Shown: positions 28,523 through 39,571 of the stretch, piece after piece
Position numbering within the stretch: position 1 is the first letter of the stretch
How the letters are laid out: every line of letters begins with the position of its first letter
Assembly (NCBI RefSeq): GCF_003061025.1
Contig: NZ_QAIL01000581.1
Coordinates: 1 to 54,661 of the forward strand
DNA length: 54,661 bases
Reading direction: 5' to 3'
Source: Pedobacter sp. HMWF019
Lineage (GTDB): Bacteria; Bacteroidota; Bacteroidia; Sphingobacteriales; Sphingobacteriaceae
Notes under the pieces: model-generated
The model's database searches: none
Told to the model about the DNA's origin: nothing
What the model saw: only the letters and a program-made list of their open reading frames with translations
Position numbers and translations under genes: made by a program

Positions 28523-29878
28523 ATGGAACTGGAAGCAATTAAAAGGGTATATTTTGTAGGGATCGGAGGAATTGGAATGAGTGCGCTTGCCCGTTATTTT
28601 GCTAAACGTGGCTGCCTGGTTTGCGGCTATGATAAAACCAGGACCAATCTCACTATCGACCTGGAGCGGGAAGGAATCTTGGTTTCTTACATGGATGATG
28701 ATTCTGCTTTACCGGTAAGTTTTCATGAAAAACATGAAGATACTTTAATTGTATATACACCTGCTATCCCTAAGAATTCTGTGTTGATTCACTTTTTCAG
28801 GCAACGAGGGTTTGCATTGAAAAAACGCTCCGAGGTATTGGGAATAATCAGCAAAGGACAATTTTGTATTGCAGTTGCAGGTACACATGGTAAAACGACA
28901 ACTTCCTCTATTGTTGCACACATTCTGACTCACAGCGGTTTTGGATGTACGGCTTTCCTGGGAGGGATAACGACAAATTATAACAGTAACTTTCTTTTAG
29001 GTGATAACCATGTAGTTGTAGTTGAAGCAGATGAGTATGACAGGTCATTTTTAACCCTTCATCCGGATCTGGCAGTGATTACTTCTATGGACGCTGATCA
29101 TCTCGATATTTATGGTGATTCCTCAAATTTACAGGAATCCTTCCATTTGTTTGCTGGTCAGCTTAAATCAGAGGGTACTTTATTTGTAAAAGCAGGTCTG
29201 CCTATTACGGATGGAATTACTTATAGTCTGGATAAATATGCCGATGTAAGCGGGTTAAATATCCGGGTAGAACAGGCACATTTTGTGTTTGATTATCATT
29301 CTGAAGCGCAGAATATCAATGACCTGAACTTGATGTTGCCTGGTAAACACAATGTGGAAAATGCGGTTGCAGCCATTTCTGTTGCCTTAAAACTAGGGAT
29401 TTCCCCTGAAAAAATAAAAGAGGCGGTGGCTACTTTTAAAGGCGTTAAAAGGCGGTTTGAGTATATTGTGAATTCTCCAGAGCATATTTATATTGATGAT
29501 TATGCCCATCATCCGGAAGAATTAAAGGCTTGTTTTGATGCGGTTAGGCAATTGTACCCGGATAAAAAACTAACCGTTATTTTTCAACCTCATTTGTTTA
29601 CCCGTACCAGAGATTTTGCAGATGATTTTGCACAGGTTCTTGGTACTGCAGATGATTTGATTCTATTGGATATATATCCAGCGAGGGAACTTCCTTTGGA
29701 AGGTGTAGACTCACAAATGTTACTGGATAAAATTGACCTGGCATCAAAAGCGCTTTACGGAAAAGCTGAGGTACTGGATGTGATTAAAAATAAACAGCCC
29801 GAGTTGCTTTTAACTGTCGGTGCCGGAGATATAGATACGATAATAAAACCTCTAAAAACAATATTGAGCCATGCTTAA
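28523..29878 (+). CDS. murC: UDP-MurNAc:L-alanine ligase
   Basis: This 451-residue cytoplasmic ligase adds the first stem-peptide residue. It has the UDP loop VGIGGIGMSALARYF, the ATP loop AGTHGKTTTSSIVAHIL, VEADEYDRSFL, TSMDADHLDIYG and the C-terminal IDDYAHHPEELKA. It begins directly after the murG stop and overlaps ftsQ by 8 bp. Confidence 0.97.
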   Translation: MELEAIKRVYFVGIGGIGMSALARYFAKRGCLVCGYDKTRTNLTIDLEREGILVSYMDDDSALPVSFHEKHEDTLIVYTPAIPKNSVLIHFFRQRGFALKKRSEVLGIISKGQFCIAVAGTHGKTTTSSIVAHILTHSGFGCTAFLGGITTNYNSNFLLGDNHVVVVEADEYDRSFLTLHPDLAVITSMDADHLDIYGDSSNLQESFHLFAGQLKSEGTLFVKAGLPITDGITYSLDKYADVSGLNIRVEQAHFVFDYHSEAQNINDLNLMLPGKHNVENAVAAISVALKLGISPEKIKEAVATFKGVKRRFEYIVNSPEHIYIDDYAHHPEELKACFDAVRQLYPDKKLTVIFQPHLFTRTRDFADDFAQVLGTADDLILLDIYPARELPLEGVDSQMLLDKIDLASKALYGKAEVLDVIKNKQPELLLTVGAGDIDTIIKPLKTILSHA

Positions 29879-30821
29879 AAGGATCAATTGGACATCAGTT
29901 TTGAAGGGGCTGGCCTGGGTAGTTTGCCTGGCCGGGGTGGTTGTGCTGATGAGTTTTGTGGGTGTAAAAAAGCACGCCGTGAAATGTACCAATGTGAAAA
30001 TCTTAATACCGGGTGCAGATAATTTTATAGAGCGTGAAGAAATTGATGCGATTTTGAAGCAGAGTCAGGGAACATTAATTGGTAGGAAACTGGAAGGCAT
30101 TAATCTGAACGACATAGAGCAAAAAATTAAATCCAATCCTTATATCGCTTTTGCTAAAATTTATGCAGACATGGATGGGGTGATTCACATTGAGATCAAG
30201 CAGAGGCAACCAATTCTAAGAGTGATCAATGCAGGTAGCCAGGATTTTTATATTGATAGAAACGGGCTTAAAATGCCGGTTTCAGCAAACTTTACTGCTA
30301 ATGTACTTGCAGCTAACGGGGATATCAATGAGCCCTTTGGCGGCAGGTTGGATACCTTGAAAACACAGTTGGCCCAGGATTTGTACAAGACCGCATTGTT
30401 CATCAAAAGTGATACACTTTGGGATGCACAGATTGAGCAGATTTTTGTAGATGACAGGAAAGATATTGAACTGGTGCCGAGAGTCGGTAATCAGCGTATC
30501 ATTTTAGGGAATGCAGATTCTCTGGATGTTAAGATGCGAAATTTGCTAACCTTTTATAAGAAAGCAATGCCTAAGGTTGGCTGGGATACTTATAAAACAA
30601 TTAATATTAAATATACTAACCAAATTGTGTGCGAAAGAAACAAGCTGGATTCACTCGCACCTAAAGTATATAAAGCACCCGAAATACGGAGAGATAGTGC
30701 CCCCGCAACCAAGAAAGTTATAGACTCTATGGTGTTGGATGCTATTCTCCAGGAGGAGGGTGCAAAACCACCTCCGGCAGCAAAAACAAAAGTGAAAACA
30801 GATACCAAGAAAAACAAATAG
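29871..30821 (+). CDS. ftsQ: Cell division protein FtsQ
   Basis: This 316-residue bitopic protein has a membrane helix at ~8-27, a POTRA-like domain at ~35-110 (EEIDAILKQSQGTLIGRKLEGI, NPYIAFAKIYADMDGVIHIEI) and an FtsQ beta domain to ~265. A basic, proline-rich tail (PPPAAKTKVKTDTKK) closes the protein. FtsQ links early and late divisome proteins in the periplasm. It sits between murC and ftsA as in other Bacteroidota. Confidence 0.93.
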   Translation: MLKRINWTSVLKGLAWVVCLAGVVVLMSFVGVKKHAVKCTNVKILIPGADNFIEREEIDAILKQSQGTLIGRKLEGINLNDIEQKIKSNPYIAFAKIYADMDGVIHIEIKQRQPILRVINAGSQDFYIDRNGLKMPVSANFTANVLAANGDINEPFGGRLDTLKTQLAQDLYKTALFIKSDTLWDAQIEQIFVDDRKDIELVPRVGNQRIILGNADSLDVKMRNLLTFYKKAMPKVGWDTYKTINIKYTNQIVCERNKLDSLAPKVYKAPEIRRDSAPATKKVIDSMVLDAILQEEGAKPPPAAKTKVKTDTKKNK

Positions 30822-30850
30822 TAATAAACTCAACAATCAATAATATAGTT

Positions 30851-32212
30851 ATGGGCAAAGAAAAATCTACCATGCAGTCTCCAATAGTAGTAGGCCTTGA
30901 CATTGGTACTACTAAGATCTGTGTGATCGTCGGTCGCAGGACGCAACACGGTAAAATTGAAGTACTGGGTATAGGGAAAGCAGAATCTGCGGGAGTAACA
31001 CGCGGTGTGGTCTCCAATATTCAAAAGACAGTCCAGGGCATTTCTCAAGCTGTTGAGGTGGCTAGCGGGCAATCCAACGTAGAGATACGTGTGGTAAATG
31101 TTGGTATTGCGGGCCAGCACATCAAAAGCCTTCAGCACCGTGGGATCCTTACAAGAAGAGAGTTAAATAATGAAATAGGAAAAAAAGATATCGACAAGCT
31201 GATCGATGATATGTTCAAACTGGTTATGCCCCCGGGAGAAGAGATCATCCATGTCTTGCCGCAAGAGTTTACCATTGACAACGAACCTGGGGTCAAAGAT
31301 CCGATCGGTATGGCGGGAGTGCGTTTGGAGGCGAACTTTCACATTATATCAGGACAGGTGACTGCGGTTAAAAATATTATGCGATGTGTGTCCAATGCTG
31401 GGCTGCAGACACAGGAGTTAATCTTAGAGCCTCTGGCTTCTTCCGAATCGGTGTTGAGCGAGGAGGAAAAAGAAGCTGGTATAGCTTTGGTTGATATTGG
31501 TGGTGGTACAACAGATATTGCGATCTTCCATGAGGGGATTATCCGTCATACGGCCGTGATTCCATTTGGTGGAAACAGCGTAACTGAAGATATACGAGAA
31601 GGTTGTTCTGTAATGAGGAATCAGGCGGAACTGTTAAAAACCCGGTTTGGTTCTTCGCTTGCAGAAGAAAATAAAGAGAACGAGATCATCTGTGTACCTG
31701 GGTTAAGAGGCCGGGAGCCGAAGGAGATTTCAGTAAAAAATCTAGCTTATGTGATCCAGGCCCGTATGGAAGAAATCATAGAGCACGTTTATTATGAGAT
31801 CAAGTCATCAGGCTACGAGAAGAAACTGATTGGTGGGGTGGTGATTACCGGAGGCGGTGCTTTATTGAAGCATTTAGCTCAGCTTGTGGAATATGTAACT
31901 GGATTGGATTGCCGTGTAGGTTATCCAAATGAGCATTTGTCCAAATATGAAGACATGCCGAAGACGATCTATGATGATCTGAAGAGTCCAATGTACGCAA
32001 CTAGTGTTGGTTTATTGATCAAAGGGATTCAGAAGGCCGAAGAGCTGATTGAGGAAATGAAACAACCAGGTGTCTATGTGGAAAAACAACAGGAAGTAAA
32101 AGAGAAAAGTAAGCGGAGCGGGGGTGGACTTTTTGATAAGTTATTGGCTAAAACTAAAGACTTTATCAAGGATGACATGAACGTGAGCGATGAAGATTAT
32201 ATTAAACCGTAA
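30851..32212 (+). CDS. ftsA: Cell division protein FtsA
   Basis: This 453-residue actin-like ATPase tethers FtsZ to the membrane. It has VVGLDIGTTKICVIVG (phosphate 1), GIALVDIGGGTTDIAIF (phosphate 2), GGVVITGGGALLKHL (adenosine motif), and a C-terminal region (FDKLLAKTKDFIKDD) that could form the amphipathic membrane helix, followed by a short acidic tail. The ATG at 30851 is 29 bp after ftsQ. An unusual 129-bp gap with repeated TTTTCCACA separates it from ftsZ. Confidence 0.96.
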   Translation: MGKEKSTMQSPIVVGLDIGTTKICVIVGRRTQHGKIEVLGIGKAESAGVTRGVVSNIQKTVQGISQAVEVASGQSNVEIRVVNVGIAGQHIKSLQHRGILTRRELNNEIGKKDIDKLIDDMFKLVMPPGEEIIHVLPQEFTIDNEPGVKDPIGMAGVRLEANFHIISGQVTAVKNIMRCVSNAGLQTQELILEPLASSESVLSEEEKEAGIALVDIGGGTTDIAIFHEGIIRHTAVIPFGGNSVTEDIREGCSVMRNQAELLKTRFGSSLAEENKENEIICVPGLRGREPKEISVKNLAYVIQARMEEIIEHVYYEIKSSGYEKKLIGGVVITGGGALLKHLAQLVEYVTGLDCRVGYPNEHLSKYEDMPKTIYDDLKSPMYATSVGLLIKGIQKAEELIEEMKQPGVYVEKQQEVKEKSKRSGGGLFDKLLAKTKDFIKDDMNVSDEDYIKP

Positions 32213-32215
32213 TAT

Positions 32216-32262
32216 TTTTCCACAAAACATGATTTTTCCACATTTCTAACAATTGTGGAAAA
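32216..32262. promoter_or_regulatory. Three exact TTTTCCACA 9-mers between ftsA and ftsZ (DnaA-box-like)
   Basis: TTTTCCACA occurs at 32216-32224 and 32234-32242 on the plus strand, and inverted at 32254-32262. It fits the relaxed DnaA-box consensus TTWTNCACA and differs by one base from TTATCCACA. The second and third copies form a 9-bp hairpin with an 11-nt loop. Whether it is a protein site, an RNA structure or both is open. Confidence 0.45.
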
Positions 32263-32341
32263 CGCCTGTTAAAAAAGTGTTAATATTACAAGGAGAGATG
32301 AACAGGTACAGCTAATTTTTAAATAACTGATTCATAAAGAT

Positions 32342-33979
32342 ATGCAGTTCGAAATGTTAAAAGATAAGTCATCAATCATCAAGGTTATTGGTGTTGGTGG
32401 CGGTGGTGGTAATGCGGTAAACCATATGTACCGTCAGGGAATTACTGGAGTGGACTTTATTATTTGTAATACCGATGCTCAGGCATTGGAATTTAGTCCT
32501 ATCCCAAACAAGGTGCAGTTGGGCGCAAGTTTGACAGAGGGAATGGGCGCAGGCTCTATCCCTGAAGTAGGTAAAAACTCTGCTATTGAGAATATAGACG
32601 ACATCAAGCAGATGTTGGGCAGCACAACAAAAATGTTGTTCATTACAGCAGGAATGGGTGGCGGTACCGGTACTGGTGCAAGTCCTATTATTGCACAGGC
32701 TGCTAAAGAATTGGATATACTTACCGTTGCGATTATTACAACGCCTTTCTCTTTTGAAGGAAAGCGTCGTAAAATGCAAGCGGAAGATGGATTGGATGAG
32801 CTGAAAAAATACGTGGATTCCTACCTGGTCATCTCTAACGACAGGCTGCGTGAAATTTTTGGTAACCTGACCTTGGGATCCGCATTCGCTCAGGCAGATG
32901 ATATTTTAACGACTGCAGCCAAAGGTATTGCGGAGATCATCACTGTTCCGGGATATATCAACGTGGATTTTAAAGATGTGCGTACAGTAATGAAGGACAG
33001 TGGGGTTTGTATCATGGGTAGTTTTGCCTGCGATGGCGAAAACAGGGCCCTGACTGCTGTGGAAGGTGCTTTAGCTTCTCCATTATTGAAAGATAATGAA
33101 ATTGAGGGTGCAAGGTATATTTTGTTAAATATCAGTTCCGGTGTTCGTGAAGTAACCATGGACGAAGTGACCATCATTACAGACTATATTCAGGACAAAG
33201 CAGGTCTTTCTGCTGATCTGATTTGGGGTAACTGTATTGATGAGAGTCTGGAAGATAAATTATCTGTAACTATTATTGCAACTGGTTTCCAAACCACAGA
33301 GCAACGTGCGCACGATAAGAAAAATGTGAAGAAGATCTCTCTTCTGACACCAGAAGAGGCGCCGTTGATCAAACCGGTAGAGCCTGTAAATTCTTTTATT
33401 GAGCCTAGGGTCCAGCCGGTTTCCAGCGAGCCCGTTTTAAAGGCTAAAGAGGAAATTAAACAATCTGACCTTTTTGGAGATTTGTTTAATGGAAACAGGA
33501 CCAGAAAGACTGAAGAGCCCGAAAATGCAGTAATCAGACATACACTTGTAGAAGAAGAAAAACCTTCGGCAGAAACACAGCAGGAATCAGGTTTTGAGTT
33601 TGAAATAAAACTTGCCGAAACAGATTTTGTTTTTGAAACTCCCGCAGCAAATTTTGGGACACCGGTTTCGCAGCAACAACCTGAACCTGTACAGGAAATA
33701 GGTTTGGACGATGATAAAAACGATGAATCTATAGAAGACCAATTAAAGAAATCCAAAGAAAGGATTTTAAGGTTAAAGGATTTAAGTATGAAACTGCGTA
33801 CAACCAATGGTTTACAGGAGCTCGAAAATGAACCAGCTTATAAACGTAAACAGATGCAGTTACAACAGGTTCAGCACTCTTCAGAGTCTCAGGTTTCCAG
33901 GTTTACGCTAAGTAATGATGAAGATGGAACTACAGAGATCAGACCAAACAATTCGTTTCTGCACGATAATGTTGATTAA
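32342..33979 (+). CDS. ftsZ: Cell division protein FtsZ
   Basis: This 545-residue tubulin-like GTPase forms the Z ring. It has VIGVGGGGGNAVNHMYRQG, the GTP tubulin signature GMGGGTGTG at 104-112, the T7-type loop region NVDFKDVRTVM, and a globular core to ~320. A long acidic disordered linker (~340-470) follows, then a C-terminal conserved segment (LENEPAYKRKQ) and a short tail. The long linker explains the excess over the ~383 residues of E. coli FtsZ and is usual in Bacteroidota. It is the last gene of the cluster, followed by a hairpin terminator. Confidence 0.98.
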   Translation: MQFEMLKDKSSIIKVIGVGGGGGNAVNHMYRQGITGVDFIICNTDAQALEFSPIPNKVQLGASLTEGMGAGSIPEVGKNSAIENIDDIKQMLGSTTKMLFITAGMGGGTGTGASPIIAQAAKELDILTVAIITTPFSFEGKRRKMQAEDGLDELKKYVDSYLVISNDRLREIFGNLTLGSAFAQADDILTTAAKGIAEIITVPGYINVDFKDVRTVMKDSGVCIMGSFACDGENRALTAVEGALASPLLKDNEIEGARYILLNISSGVREVTMDEVTIITDYIQDKAGLSADLIWGNCIDESLEDKLSVTIIATGFQTTEQRAHDKKNVKKISLLTPEEAPLIKPVEPVNSFIEPRVQPVSSEPVLKAKEEIKQSDLFGDLFNGNRTRKTEEPENAVIRHTLVEEEKPSAETQQESGFEFEIKLAETDFVFETPAANFGTPVSQQQPEPVQEIGLDDDKNDESIEDQLKKSKERILRLKDLSMKLRTTNGLQELENEPAYKRKQMQLQQVQHSSESQVSRFTLSNDEDGTTEIRPNNSFLHDNVD

Positions 33980-33998
33980 TACACAACTGAAATAAAAG

Positions 33999-34031
33999 AA
34001 AGCCTTAGCAAAACCACTGTTAAGGCTTTTC
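33999..34031 (+). terminator. Terminator after ftsZ
   Basis: A 10-bp stem (34001-34010 with 34018-34027, one G.U-type pair) is followed by TTTT. It closes the dcw cluster. Confidence 0.75.
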
Positions 34032-34049
34032 TCGTAAAAATGATTTGAG

Positions 34050-34057
34050 TAAATTTG
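34050..34057 (+). promoter_or_regulatory. Probable -7 element for the alpha-oxoamine synthase gene
   Basis: TAAATTTG matches TAnnTTTG exactly, 35 bp upstream of the TTG start at 34093 and just after the ftsZ terminator. Confidence 0.45.
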
Positions 34058-34092
34058 CAGCAAAAAATAAGTTAACTTAACAACATATAGAA

Positions 34093-35331
34093 TTGGATAT
34101 TTTTGAAAAGATAGCGAAGCATATGGGCCCAATTGGGCAGCACCAAAAATGGTCACATGGCTATTTCTCTTTCCCAAAATTAGAGGGAGATATTGCGCCG
34201 CATATGAACTTCAGGGGGAAAGAACATTTGGTATGGAGCCTGAACAATTACCTTGGCCTGGCCAACCATCCTGAGGTAAGAGAGGCGGATCAGAAAGGAG
34301 CAACTGATTTTGGGATGGCCTATCCAATGGGTGCCAGAATGATGTCTGGTAATTCTAAATACCATGAACAACTGGAGCAGGAGCTGGCAGCCTTTGTTGG
34401 TAAACCCGATGCTTTCTTATTGAACTTTGGTTACCAGGGAATGGTATCTATTATTGATAGCTTGGTAGACCGTAATGACGTCATCGTTTATGATGCGGAA
34501 TCGCATGCCTGCATTATTGATGGCCTGAGACTCCATATGGGAAAACGTTTTGTTTATAAACATAACGATATCGAAAGTGCAAGAAAGCAACTGGAACGTG
34601 CTACAAAACTTGTTGAACAAAGCGGTGGAGGGATTCTTCTGATCACGGAAGGTGTTTTTGGTATGTCGGGCGCCCAGGGGAAGCTTAAAGAACTAGTCGA
34701 TCTTAAAAAAGAATTTGACTTCAGATTACTGATTGATGATGCACATGGTTTTGGTACTATGGGTAAAACGGGTGCAGGAACTCATGAAGAACAAGATTGT
34801 ATTGATGGGGTAGATGTTTATTTTGGAACCTTTGCAAAGGCGATGGCCGGCATTGGAGCTTTTGTCGCTTCTACAGAAGAAATCACTAATTTCCTGCGCT
34901 ATAACATGCGATCACAGACTTTTGCAAAGGCCTTGCCTATGCCCATGGTCATTGGTCTGTTAAAACGTTTGGAATTGCTCAAAGGAAAATCTGAACTCAG
35001 AGAGAAACTCTGGAATATTGCTACTACATTACAGAAGGGCTTACGTGACCGTGGTTTCGATTTGGGGATTACCAATACAATGGTTACGCCCGTATTTTTA
35101 AAAGGCGAATTACTGGAGGCAACAGCCTTAACAATGGACTTAAGAGAAAACCACGGTATCTTTTGTTCAATTGTTGTTTATCCGGTTATTCCTAAGGGAT
35201 TAATCGAGCTCAGACTTATTCCTACAGCTGTTCACACACTGGAGGATGTACAGCGGACGCTTGATGCTTTTAGTGAAGTTGCTGAGAAATTGAAAAGCGG
35301 ATATTATAAGGAAAATCAATTTGAAATGTAG
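34093..35331 (+). CDS. Alpha-oxoamine synthase family PLP enzyme (serine palmitoyltransferase/KBL/BioF-like)
   Basis: This 412-residue fold-type I PLP enzyme shows LVWSLNNYLGLANHPEV, YPMGARMMSGNSKYHEQLE, DAESHACIIDGLRLH, the PLP-binding LLIDDAHGFGTMGKTGAGTH and the Schiff-base lysine in YFGTFAKAMAGIGAF (Lys249). Members condense an amino acid with an acyl-CoA; in Bacteroidota a serine palmitoyltransferase of this fold starts sphingolipid synthesis, but this sequence differs clearly from the well-known Sphingobacterium SPT, so the substrate is open. The reading frame is closed by a stop at 34078, so the start must be TTG 34093 (or a much later ATG at 34123 that would remove conserved N-terminal residues). 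Confidence 0.85.
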   Translation: MDIFEKIAKHMGPIGQHQKWSHGYFSFPKLEGDIAPHMNFRGKEHLVWSLNNYLGLANHPEVREADQKGATDFGMAYPMGARMMSGNSKYHEQLEQELAAFVGKPDAFLLNFGYQGMVSIIDSLVDRNDVIVYDAESHACIIDGLRLHMGKRFVYKHNDIESARKQLERATKLVEQSGGGILLITEGVFGMSGAQGKLKELVDLKKEFDFRLLIDDAHGFGTMGKTGAGTHEEQDCIDGVDVYFGTFAKAMAGIGAFVASTEEITNFLRYNMRSQTFAKALPMPMVIGLLKRLELLKGKSELREKLWNIATTLQKGLRDRGFDLGITNTMVTPVFLKGELLEATALTMDLRENHGIFCSIVVYPVIPKGLIELRLIPTAVHTLEDVQRTLDAFSEVAEKLKSGYYKENQFEM

Positions 35332-35352
35332 CCATTTATAACAACATAAGAG

Positions 35353-35388
35353 AAAGGCCTTTAAATGCATTTAAAGGCCTTTTTTGTG
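35353..35388 (+). terminator. Perfect 30-bp palindromic terminator
   Basis: 35353-35367 and 35368-35382 are exact reverse complements around GC, with a T-run continuing to ~35385. It terminates the alpha-oxoamine synthase transcript. Confidence 0.85.
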
Positions 35389-35449
35389 CTTGTTTGTTTT
35401 GTATTATGTTGATTTTCAGATTATTGTCTTTATATTGTACAAGGCTATA

Positions 35450-35477
35450 TGTGAATAACCGCCTTGATTGTGGAAAA
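35450..35477 (-). promoter_or_regulatory. Two DnaA-box-like sites upstream of the histone H1-like gene
   Basis: On the minus strand, 35450-35458 reads TTATTCACA and 35469-35477 reads TTTTCCACA. Both fit TTWTNCACA, in the same orientation and 19 bp apart. The second is identical to the 9-mer found three times before ftsZ. Function is not shown. Confidence 0.35.
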
Positions 35478-35592
35478 AAAGCGCATTTTGGCGATTTATT
35501 TCTTGTGTCAAAAGTTTTTTTATTAAAATAAACATGCTACTTTAGTAATAGAGTATAAACCTAACCTTAAAAACCTAAAAGAAGAATTAAAA

Positions 35593-35781
35593 ATGGCAAA
35601 GATCGAGAAATTCAATGAATTGAAAGACCTTATTAACGGTCTTGAAGCAGATGCTGACAAGTTTTATAACAAAGCGAACAGCGCTGCAGGTACACGCGTG
35701 AGAAAAGGATTACAAGACGTTAAAAACCTTGCTCAGGCCATCCGTTTAGAAATTCAGGCAGCTAAGAACAAAGAAGCATAA
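35593..35781 (+). CDS. Histone H1/Hc1-like small basic DNA-associated protein
   Basis: This 62-residue lysine- and alanine-rich helical protein (MAKIEKFNELKDLINGLEAD, NSAAGTRVRKGLQDVKNLAQ) resembles the Hc1/histone H1-like proteins of Bacteroidota. It has no signal peptide or membrane segment. The motif GTRVRKGLQD is the recognisable part. It is expected to bind the nucleoid, though biochemistry in this group is limited. It is a single-gene unit with a long AT-rich leader and is flanked by palindromic terminators on both sides. Confidence 0.85.
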   Translation: MAKIEKFNELKDLINGLEADADKFYNKANSAAGTRVRKGLQDVKNLAQAIRLEIQAAKNKEA

Positions 35782-35798
35782 GAATTGCAGATTTGTAT

Positions 35799-35842
35799 CT
35801 CATAAAAAAGGCCTTCAAATTTTTGAAGGCCTTTTTTATGAG
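35799..35842. terminator. Perfect 21-bp inverted repeat, bidirectional terminator
   Basis: 35799-35819 and 35822-35842 are exact reverse complements with a 2-nt TT loop; A- and T-runs lie inside the stem in both directions. It sits between the H1-like gene and the convergent dapA (stop at 35852). Confidence 0.9.
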
Positions 35843-35851
35843 ATTTACTTT

Positions 35852-36733
35852 TTAAGCCATCAGCTTTTTAAGCTGGGCAATAATTTGCTCTTCCAGTCCG
35901 GTAGAAACCCCAACCAGCGGTAATCTTACTTTATCTCCACAAATATCAAGATATTTTAGAGCTGCTTTTACGCCAGCTGGATTACCTTCTGCGAAAACAA
36001 GGCGGGTAAACTCTATTAAGCTTAAATGCGCAGGAGTAGCCTGAACAAACTCGCCTTGAAGGCATAGTCTGATCATCTCAGAAAGCGCCTTTGGTACCGC
36101 ATTTCCAATTACAGAAATAACACCAACTGCTCCAAGTGCCATCATAGGCAGAGCAACAGGATCATCCCCGGAGATCAGCATAAAACCTTCAGGTTTATCA
36201 CGGAGGATTTGATTAAATTGATCAAAACTGCCGGAAGCTTCTTTAGTACCGATAACATTCTTAAAATCCGTAGCAAGTCTGCAAGTCGTTTCAGGGCTTA
36301 CATTACTGCCTGTTCTCCCTGGTACATTATAGAGCAAAACGGGTAAAGTACTGGCCTCACTAATCGCTTTATAATGCTGGTAAATACCTTCCTGGGTAGG
36401 TTTATTATAATATGGGCTTGCAGATAAGATGGCATCATAACCATTAGCTTCAAATGTTCTGATGCTTTCTGTTACTTCTGCCGTATCATTGCCGCCAATG
36501 CCAGCAACAAGCGGCAGGCGACCATTATTAATTTCTGCAGTATATTCCCAGATCTTCTTCTTTTCGTCCTTATTGAGTGTTGATGCTTCTCCTGTAGTAC
36601 CTAAAGATACCAGATAGTCTACCTTTCCATGAACCATGTAGTTGATCAGGTTTTTCAACCCTTCAAAATCTACAGATCCATCTGCATTAAATGGTGTAAC
36701 CAATGCCACACCGGTTCCATGAAATTTTTTCAT
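35852..36733 (-). CDS. dapA: 4-hydroxy-tetrahydrodipicolinate synthase
   Basis: This 293-residue TIM-barrel aldolase condenses pyruvate with aspartate semialdehyde in the lysine/meso-DAP pathway. It has LGTTGEAST (Thr46-Thr47), YNVPGRTG with Tyr135, the Schiff-base lysine in IGTKEASGSF (Lys164) and SGDDPVALPMMALGAVGVISV. It supplies meso-DAP for MurE. It lies 10 bp downstream of ligA, in a probable operon. Confidence 0.97.
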   Translation of the reverse strand: MKKFHGTGVALVTPFNADGSVDFEGLKNLINYMVHGKVDYLVSLGTTGEASTLNKDEKKKIWEYTAEINNGRLPLVAGIGGNDTAEVTESIRTFEANGYDAILSASPYYNKPTQEGIYQHYKAISEASTLPVLLYNVPGRTGSNVSPETTCRLATDFKNVIGTKEASGSFDQFNQILRDKPEGFMLISGDDPVALPMMALGAVGVISVIGNAVPKALSEMIRLCLQGEFVQATPAHLSLIEFTRLVFAEGNPAGVKAALKYLDICGDKVRLPLVGVSTGLEEQIIAQLKKLMA

Positions 36734-36743
36734 TTTTAAATTA

Positions 36744-39447
<2,704 letters not shown>

Positions 39448-39544
39448 CGCTTTAAATGTAATGAAAATTGTTTGGAAAGCGGATGATCTTCAGGTCAATT
39501 TGGGGAGAAGAAGAATTCAATTTAACAGATAACATAGCTTTTCC

Positions 39545-39552
39545 TATATTTG
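39545..39552 (+). promoter_or_regulatory. Probable -7 element for tyrS
   Basis: TATATTTG matches TAnnTTTG exactly, 19 bp upstream of the tyrS ATG at 39572. The position 19 bp further upstream reads TTTAA, only a weak -33. Confidence 0.5.
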
Positions 39553-39571
39553 CCGCAAAAGGATAGAAACA

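Noticed and set aside
33190-33807. 205-codon minus-strand frame opposite ftsZ
   Set aside because: Serine-rich antisense shadow of the acidic FtsZ linker.
35332-35592. Replication origin because of DnaA-box-like sites and AT-rich DNA
   Set aside because: Only two sites, no dnaA/dnaN or other origin genes, and flanking genes converge rather than diverge here.
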